A stretch of DNA of 11,067 nucleotides from an uncultured Varibaculum sp. (GTDB lineage: Bacteria; Actinomycetota; Actinomycetes; Actinomycetales; Actinomycetaceae), in assembly GCA_947253735.1 (NCBI GenBank), contig CAMYAU010000048.1:1-11067 (forward strand), in the 5' to 3' direction. Each line of letters starts with the position of its first letter. The stretch's first letter is position 1. The position numbers and the translations under genes are program-made. Below are positions 1-4,615 of this stretch, one piece after another. The notes beneath the pieces are model-generated. The model was not told where the DNA came from and did not search any database. It saw only the letters and a list, made by a program, of their open reading frames with translations.

Positions 1-826
1 GAGCCATGGCCGCTACTGCCTCTTTAGTGATTAGCAGCGGCGAGCGGCGACCGGGAATATTCGCAGTGGTGATTACAATGTCATTCGCGGCGGCCTGCTC
101 GGTGTAGAGCTTGGTGGCAGCATCGGCTTGATCCGCGCTCATTTCTTTGGCGTAACCATCATCGGATTTTTCTTGCGCAATCGGGATGGGCACAAAAGTC
201 GCGCCTACCGATTCTGCTTGCTCGGCAGTTTCACTGCGCACATCCGTGGCGCTAACCTGGGCACCCATCGAGTTGGCGGTACCGATAGCAGCGAGGCCGG
301 CTACCCCTACGCCGATCACATAGACCTTGGCGGGCGGAATTTTTCCGGCCGCGGTTACCTGACCGGTAAAGAGGCGGCCGAAACTTTCCGCAGCTTCAAT
401 GACCGCGCGATAACCGGAAACGTTGGACATGGAAGAGAGCACATCCATAGATTGTGCCCGAGAAATTCGCGGAACCGTATCCATCGCAAACCCAGTAATA
501 CCCCGCTCTACCAGTGCATCTACTGTCTCAGGGTGACGGCCTGGTGCCATCCGGGCTATTAAGAGCGCTCCGGGTTTGACCAAATCCAGGTAGTTGGTGG
601 GGGGTGTATCCAGGACGGTTACGATATCGGCCTGCCAGGCGACCTGAGTGTCCACGATCTCCGCTCCGGCGGCCGAATACTGCTCATCAAGATAGGCGGC
701 TTTTTCTCCCGCCCCCCTCTCGACTAGGACTTGATATCCCAGTTTGATGAGTTTCTTTACCGTATCCGGAGTGGCGGCAACCAAGGTTTGGCCTGGCGTG
801 GGCTCTTTGGGAACTCCAATTCGCAC
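1..826 (-). CDS. pntA: NAD(P) transhydrogenase alpha subunit, C-terminus cut by window edge
   Basis: The visible 275 residues are the N-terminal, NAD(H)-binding part of the alpha subunit of proton-translocating transhydrogenase, which exchanges hydride between NADH and NADP+ using the proton gradient. The start is GTG at 824-826, preceded by AAGGAG at about 832-837. Diagnostic segments are MRIGVPKEPTPGQ at the N-terminus, PRISRAQSMDVLSSMSNVSG at about 119-138 followed by YRAV, and the dinucleotide fold GVGVAG at about 172-177 with an acidic residue (D195) after the second strand. These match the PntA family closely; alanine dehydrogenase, which shares the fold, lacks the ISRAQS segment. Sequence past residue 275 lies outside, so I cannot tell whether this is a full-length alpha subunit with membrane helices or the soluble alpha-1 of a split enzyme. 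The beta subunit would be expected downstream, off the left edge. Confidence 0.94.
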   Translation of the reverse strand, partial: MRIGVPKEPTPGQTLVAATPDTVKKLIKLGYQVLVERGAGEKAAYLDEQYSAAGAEIVDTQVAWQADIVTVLDTPPTNYLDLVKPGALLIARMAPGRHPETVDALVERGITGFAMDTVPRISRAQSMDVLSSMSNVSGYRAVIEAAESFGRLFTGQVTAAGKIPPAKVYVIGVGVAGLAAIGTANSMGAQVSATDVRSETAEQAESVGATFVPIPIAQEKSDDGYAKEMSADQADAATKLYTEQAAANDIVITTANIPGRRSPLLITKEAVAAMA

Positions 827-981
827 AGTTACTCCTTATAGTTTTGGCTTTTAAAATACCAATATTTATCCACTTATTTTACTAGTGAATAACTTATTTT
901 TAGCGTACTCGGCGGCGGTTACGCGCGCACTCCAAGTCCAGCTAATAAAATGCTACCCGGGGAAAGGGGAAGATAAAAAAA
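827..981. promoter_or_regulatory. csrA-pntA intergenic region with AT-rich pntA leader
   Basis: This spacer separates the csrA stop from the pntA start, both on the minus strand. The half nearest pntA is AT-rich and holds the inverted repeat described separately at 866-892. Read on the minus strand, TTATTC at 887-892 and ATAAAT at 864-869 are 17 bases apart and could be weak -35 and -10 elements for pntA, but neither is a good match. A run of seven T follows the csrA stop codon on the minus strand without a strong GC stem before it, so a terminator for csrA is not convincing and some read-through into pntA is possible. Confidence 0.35.
866..892. repeat. Inverted repeat resembling two DnaA boxes
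   Basis: TTATCCACT at 866-874 on the plus strand faces TTATTCACT on the minus strand at 884-892, with nine bases between. The arms agree at eight of nine positions. Each arm is one base (the last) away from the DnaA-box consensus TTATNCACA. The repeat lies about 40 to 70 bases upstream of the pntA start, over the most plausible promoter. It may be an operator for DnaA or for another dimeric regulator; which one cannot be told from sequence. Confidence 0.5.
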
Positions 982-1200
982 CTATTTTTCCGGCGTGGCC
1001 TGCTTAGATCCCGATCCTGGTCCTTCTAATCCCAGGCGTTCCCGATCTGGTTGCTCTAACAATTCGCCGCGACGAATAGTTAAATCCTTAGGGGCACTAA
1101 TTCCCAGTCTCACCGAGTCCTTATGTGACTCCACCACCGTAATCACGACCTGATCCCCGATCACGATCTCTTCTCCGCGTCTGCGGGTTAGTACTAGCAT
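982..1200 (-). CDS. csrA: Carbon storage regulator CsrA (RNA-binding translational regulator)
   Basis: CsrA is a small homodimeric protein that binds GGA motifs in mRNA leaders and usually blocks ribosome access. The 72 residues start MLVLTRRRGEEIVIGD and continue through VRLGISAPKDLTIRRGE, aligning without gaps to the family. The two positions known to be critical for RNA binding, L4 and R44, are both present. The last 22 residues or so (EQPDRERLGLEGPGSG onward) are a poorly conserved tail, as is usual. The start is ATG at 1198-1200 with AGGAGG at 1211-1216. The gene lies 24 bases after the 147-residue unknown gene on the same strand, so the two are very likely cotranscribed. In Gram-positive bacteria csrA normally sits with fliW and flagellar genes; none is seen here. 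Confidence 0.96.
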   Translation of the reverse strand: MLVLTRRRGEEIVIGDQVVITVVESHKDSVRLGISAPKDLTIRRGELLEQPDRERLGLEGPGSGSKQATPEK

Positions 1201-1217
1201 CCTTGCCTGCCTCCTAG
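1198..1217 (-). promoter_or_regulatory. Putative CsrA autoregulatory site over the csrA ribosome binding site and start
   Basis: On the minus strand the csrA translation start contains two GGA motifs: CTAGGAGG (1210-1217, the Shine-Dalgarno) and CAAGGATG (1198-1205), the latter running into the ATG itself. CAAGGATG matches the core of the published high-affinity CsrA consensus CARGGAUG exactly. The two GGA triplets start 12 bases apart. This arrangement would let a CsrA dimer occlude the start and repress its own translation. The motif match is visible; binding is inference. Confidence 0.45.
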
Positions 1218-1224
1218 ATAGTGA

Positions 1225-1668
1225 TTAAAAATTATTATCGGAATCTGGAGGAATCTCCCCGTCAACAGATTCCAGGATATCTTCTGGGATATCTAAATCT
1301 TCGCTTTCCCCTTCACGGGACTGTTCCCTAATCGCTGCTTCTGAACGGGCTAGCTGATCAGCCAATTTATCCGGGGCTTCATCTTTGCCTATCCAAGAGG
1401 GCAGCCCCGAGTCTAAGTGAGGAGTCTTTTCCTGTTCCGAGGGCGCGACAGTATTTTCCGGATTCTGTTGCCACCTTTGGGCACGCTGACGCAGTACCTG
1501 GGAGTAAGAGACCCGCTTTGCCCCGCGTACCCGGTGTAATAACACGTCTAAGTCGCGATTTATCTGGTCATTTTCCCATCGGGCTTTTTCGGCAAGGAGA
1601 GCGCGAGTATCAGCGAGCAGAGCTTCCAGCTCGTGATCACTAGGCACCTGCCGCTCCCGATAGGTCAT
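1225..1668 (-). CDS. Uncharacterised acidic 147-residue protein, first gene of the csrA operon
   Basis: I do not recognise this protein. The start is ATG at 1666-1668, backed by a strong AGGAGGT six bases upstream. There is no signal peptide and no membrane segment, so it should be cytoplasmic. The first 65 residues or so are charged and look helical, with a likely coiled coil around ELEALLADTRALLAEKARWE (residues 13-32) and a basic patch near RVRGAKRVSYSQ (46-57). The middle (about 70-95) is a polar linker. The last 45 residues are strongly acidic (EGESEDLDIPEDILESVDGE), ending PPDSDNNF. It precedes csrA by 24 bases and shares its promoter. By analogy with FliW, a protein antagonist of CsrA, a CsrA-modulating role is conceivable, but it does not resemble FliW and this is speculation. 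Confidence 0.82.
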   Translation of the reverse strand: MTYRERQVPSDHELEALLADTRALLAEKARWENDQINRDLDVLLHRVRGAKRVSYSQVLRQRAQRWQQNPENTVAPSEQEKTPHLDSGLPSWIGKDEAPDKLADQLARSEAAIREQSREGESEDLDIPEDILESVDGEIPPDSDNNF

Positions 1669-1701
1669 TGCGTTACCTCCTGTTACTTACTCTCGATTGC
1701 A

Positions 1702-1729
1702 ATTGTAGATTAAGCCCGCAAACTGTGAA
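1702..1729 (-). promoter_or_regulatory. Promoter for the 147-residue gene and csrA
   Basis: On the minus strand TTCACA (1724-1729) and TACAAT (1702-1707) are separated by 16 bases. Each differs from the sigma-70-type consensus at one position. Transcription would start near 1695, giving a leader of about 25 bases that includes the strong ribosome binding site. Confidence 0.6.
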
Positions 1730-1989
1730 GAAGAACTGTTCTAAAAGCCAGACTTTGGTTTTACGGGACACCAAAAAATTCTGGTTTCTTCCCCGATGGT
1801 GACTAGTAATCAGTCTCTAGAAACCGCCACTAAAGATACTGGTCTTAATAAACAGGAATTGTAGGCGCGATTTCAGCGCCAGCTAGCGAATATTATTGCT
1901 TGGATCAGGTAGCAACTCTAAACTTAAGGTCACTGGTAGCTTTATATTAGAAGTTTACGTAACTGTTTGCTAAGAGAGTCGGGAGAAAA
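1730..1989. promoter_or_regulatory. Divergent intergenic region upstream of the membrane-protein pair
   Basis: Together with the promoter at 1702-1729 this makes a gene-free stretch of 321 bases between the minus-strand csrA operon and the plus-strand gene at 1990. Beyond that promoter I see a small GGCGC/GCGCC stem at 1864-1868 and 1876-1880 with a 7-base loop, and a possible plus-strand -10 TATATT at 1943-1948 without a convincing -35. GGGAG at 1981-1985 is the ribosome binding site of the next gene. No open frame in this stretch looks like a gene. Confidence 0.4.
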
Positions 1990-3207
1990 ATGTCGTCCCC
2001 ACATTATCCCTATCCGCCCAGCAATCTACCGCAGGGAAATCCGCAGCCCGGATTATCTCCCGCTGCTTACCCCTTACCTGGCAATAATGGATTTAATAGC
2101 CAATACCCCTATCCCCCGGCGGGATACCCGGGAGGCATGCCCGCCCCCCAAACCGGAACCGACCTTTCTTGGCTACTAAACAGCGTGAAACGAAACCGGA
2201 TTTGGTTTATCCCCTTCGCCCTGTTCTTTATTTTGGTGGGATACATCGTAATTGCGGTCTCAAAGCTGGATTCATCTGCAGCGGCGGGTACCGGTTTATT
2301 GTTCTTAACTCTAGGGCAAGCCCTGCTAGTTGCTTTCATCCTGGCTACCGCTAAGCAAGTTGGCGGGTTTACCTACGCCACAGCTTGGGTGGCCAGTGGG
2401 GTAATCACCGGAGGATGGGTTTGCGTGCTGATAAATATGGTGCTCGGAATTTCCCAAAACGGATCGTATTTCCCCACGACCCTCCTAATTTTCTCCGTGT
2501 TATTCGTCTTGATACTTATCGGGGGAATTATTACCGGATCAGTACTGGCTAGTAAACCCAGTGAGCCTATTTCCCCGGCACCAGCGCTTCTAATCAGCCT
2601 GTTCTTATTATTGGCCGCCACCACTACTCCGGTGATTCACGCGGTGGGCATGATTTTATTAATCGCGGCTGCCGCCTGCGCGGTAATTAAGCCGCGTCCG
2701 GCCTACTTCGTAGTTCTGGGAGTAAGCGGGACTTTGGGGCTGGCAAATTTCATTATTGGTTTGGCCTCCCCCGCTGCCGCTTGTTTCTTGGGACTAAACG
2801 GGGATTACCACGGAATTAGTCTGTATGGAACTCTATTTAGCAATGAAGGACAACTAGAAAAGGTTGGTTGGATTTATTGGATTATCGGCGGTCTAACTTG
2901 GGTGTTTTCCGCGGTAGTCCTAGCAGCTTGCATCTTGGCTATCTACCAGACCATTGCGAAAAAACCAGTCACTGACTTAACCGCAGCCTTTAGGAACCAG
3001 TCGCAGTTTAATCAGTACCCGGGCTACTACCAGCCGGGACAATACCCTGTCTACCCCTACCCTCCACAGTCTTACTACGGGGAACCAGTACCACCGGCAG
3101 GTCAAAGCGGACAACCTCAGCCTTACCCGCAGTTCCCGGCGCCGCCAACGCAGTCATTTATGCCCCCTAACTCGGCTCCTACTTCGCAGCCACCACTAAA
3201 TCACTAA
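1990..3207 (+). CDS. Multi-pass membrane protein with Pro/Tyr-rich tails, function unknown
   Basis: I do not recognise this 405-residue protein. The N-terminal 58 residues are rich in Pro, Tyr, Gly and Asn (HYPYPP, QYPYPPAGYPGG). Residues about 71-320 hold some seven or eight hydrophobic segments (near 71-91, 102-120, 128-153, 162-186, 197-213, 216-233, 238-259 and 294-320). The final 75 residues or so are again low-complexity and Tyr/Pro/Gln-rich (YPGYYQPGQYPVYPYPP, then Gln/Pro/Ser). Tails of this kind are common on actinobacterial membrane proteins and are probably disordered and cytoplasmic. I see no catalytic motif. The ATG at 1990 has GGGAG four bases upstream; an overlapping frame starting at 1967 is out of frame and lacks any such composition. 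The next gene begins 17 bases after the stop, so the two form an operon and probably act together at the membrane. Confidence 0.85.
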   Translation: MSSPHYPYPPSNLPQGNPQPGLSPAAYPLPGNNGFNSQYPYPPAGYPGGMPAPQTGTDLSWLLNSVKRNRIWFIPFALFFILVGYIVIAVSKLDSSAAAGTGLLFLTLGQALLVAFILATAKQVGGFTYATAWVASGVITGGWVCVLINMVLGISQNGSYFPTTLLIFSVLFVLILIGGIITGSVLASKPSEPISPAPALLISLFLLLAATTTPVIHAVGMILLIAAAACAVIKPRPAYFVVLGVSGTLGLANFIIGLASPAAACFLGLNGDYHGISLYGTLFSNEGQLEKVGWIYWIIGGLTWVFSAVVLAACILAIYQTIAKKPVTDLTAAFRNQSQFNQYPGYYQPGQYPVYPYPPQSYYGEPVPPAGQSGQPQPYPQFPAPPTQSFMPPNSAPTSQPPLNH

Positions 3208-3224
3208 GGCATTGGAAGGGGTCT

Positions 3225-4415
3225 ATGCTCCCATACTCAACTGCCAACTTCCCTATTCAGCCCCTAATGGAGCATTCCTTTATGGCGCTGGTAGGTGCGG
3301 CCGCCCTGATAGTGGTGGCCACGCTGCTAGTGGTATGGACCGTGGTTTTTTATCAAAGTGCCTCCCGCTCCCCGATCCTGACTTTTAGTGCGCGTCGCCA
3401 CGAGAATTTATACCGCCTACTGGTTGCTTACCGTCAGCGGCTGGCTTCCCTAGGGGCTGATCCCCGATACGCGGCTTTAGATACTAGCGCTCGCCGAGTC
3501 GTCCTCGGCAAAATCTTAAGAAATCTAAGCGAACAGTATTACCGCACCGCCGGTTGGGGTAACTATCACCCGCAACAGCTGGTAGCCACGGACTGGCCAG
3601 AACTGGCTACCCTGATTTCGACGCTGTCTCATCCCGAACAATTCCTCGGACAAACTCCTAGGGGAGGACGCGCCCAGGTTTCTCCTAGCGACACTGCCAC
3701 GCTAACGGCCGCGCTCTCCCAGATTAGCTATCGCAGCCAACTCCACGCCCACGCTCTAAATACCCGCCAGGATCTGGTAATCAAACCTCCTCGCAGATCC
3801 CGGTTTTGGATAGTGCCCGTAACCTTAACCGTGCTCTGTCTGCTAGTTATTTCCGGGCTGCAAACCCAAAGTTGGCTACTAGAACAACAGGCAGTCCGCG
3901 CAGACCGGCAGGGGGATCCTTCCTTGGCGCAAGATCTGCGTCTACGCCAAGCCGACTCCCGCCTACTAGCCGATCGGTGGCTGGTGAACTACAACCTGGG
4001 AACCACCTATCTAAACGCCGGCGACCTGCAAAATGCTAACAAATATTTATCTAGGGCTAGTAAGAAAATGCCGTTCGTTCTGGAAGCAAAAATGACTGAC
4101 CCCCAGGCCGTATTGGCTGGCTGCCAGGTGAACTACAACCTAGCGTTAGTGACGATAAAAACCAGTGAGGAACCCGAATCCACTGATGTTTTAGTCCAGG
4201 CTGCTCAGCAGCTGGTTTACTGCAATCAGGAAGCTTTAAAAACTCGCCAAAAATACTGGAAACTGGAGAGAGGTACTCCCGCTACTAGTAAGGTTTCTGC
4301 CAGCTTGAAGCGGGTAGCAAAAGATAGTGATTCCCTAATAGAGCAGATCAAAAAACGGGGAGGTAGCAATTTTCGGATGCCTTCCGCTTCCTGGTTTGAG
4401 GATTTTGGTTCCTAA
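3225..4415 (+). CDS. Membrane-anchored protein with TPR-like C-terminal region, function unknown
   Basis: This 396-residue protein is not one I can name. A first membrane segment spans about residues 21-43 and a second about 194-215; between them lies a mostly helical, Arg-rich domain (about 48-190) with YRLLVAYRQRLASLGADPR. Two segments carry exact copies of VNYNL, at 254-258 and 302-306; the first continues GTTYLNAGDLQNANKYLSRA, which reads as a tetratricopeptide repeat, and the second as a more degenerate one with an insertion. The TPR part likely binds a protein partner, presumably on one face of the membrane. The ATG at 3225 is preceded by GGAAGGGG at 3214-3221. It follows the Pro/Tyr-rich membrane protein with a 17-base gap. 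The general design (two membrane segments plus TPRs) recalls accessory proteins of von Willebrand A-domain operons, but no VWA or MoxR gene is present here. Confidence 0.84.
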   Translation: MLPYSTANFPIQPLMEHSFMALVGAAALIVVATLLVVWTVVFYQSASRSPILTFSARRHENLYRLLVAYRQRLASLGADPRYAALDTSARRVVLGKILRNLSEQYYRTAGWGNYHPQQLVATDWPELATLISTLSHPEQFLGQTPRGGRAQVSPSDTATLTAALSQISYRSQLHAHALNTRQDLVIKPPRRSRFWIVPVTLTVLCLLVISGLQTQSWLLEQQAVRADRQGDPSLAQDLRLRQADSRLLADRWLVNYNLGTTYLNAGDLQNANKYLSRASKKMPFVLEAKMTDPQAVLAGCQVNYNLALVTIKTSEEPESTDVLVQAAQQLVYCNQEALKTRQKYWKLERGTPATSKVSASLKRVAKDSDSLIEQIKKRGGSNFRMPSASWFEDFGS

Positions 4416-4422
4416 AATCCTC
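4398..4422 (+). terminator. Perfect stem-loop containing the stop codon of the TPR-like gene
   Basis: GAGGATTTT at 4398-4406 pairs perfectly with AAAATCCTC at 4414-4422 across a 7-base loop. The TAA stop at 4413-4415 lies at the loop and right-arm junction. There is no U run after the stem, so it is not a textbook intrinsic terminator; it may instead protect the mRNA 3' end or act as a weak terminator for the two-gene unit. Confidence 0.5.
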
Positions 4423-4615
4423 GCTCTATCCCCACTTCCCGCAGCTTGCTACCGATAATTGTCACCTAGATTATTACTTTCCCCCAACTATCAAAGTATT
4501 AATTACCCAGTTAAACCGGCACGGGGCCAGCAGTTCCGCAGTTACCCTGCGTCCGATTTAAAATCTTTACCTGATTTGGCTGCACGCTGACGCCAGAAAC
4601 AGCACAATTGAAAAT
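4423..4615 (+). promoter_or_regulatory. Spacer upstream of the MMPL gene with a possible leaderless promoter
   Basis: This 193-base spacer has no gene. Its end carries CACAAT at 4603-4608, a possible -10 that would place the transcription start within a base or two of the ATG at 4616. No good -35 lies at 16-18 bases from it; TTGGCT at 4576-4581 is too far at 21. No purine-rich Shine-Dalgarno precedes the ATG. Confidence 0.3.

Noticed and set aside
128..562. Long plus-strand open frame opposite pntA
   Set aside because: It is the reverse-strand shadow of pntA, whose minus-strand product is recognisable throughout; the plus-strand translation resembles no protein.
1..826. Alanine dehydrogenase
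   Set aside because: It shares the fold with PntA, but the ISRAQSMDVLSS segment and the FTGQVTAAGKIPPAKV stretch are specific to transhydrogenase alpha subunits.
968..1012. Intrinsic terminator after csrA
   Set aside because: Seven T follow the stop codon on the minus strand, but the only stems before them are three base pairs long.
1864..1880. Riboswitch or structured leader upstream of the membrane-protein pair
   Set aside because: Only one 5-base-pair stem is visible and no known riboswitch core could be recognised.
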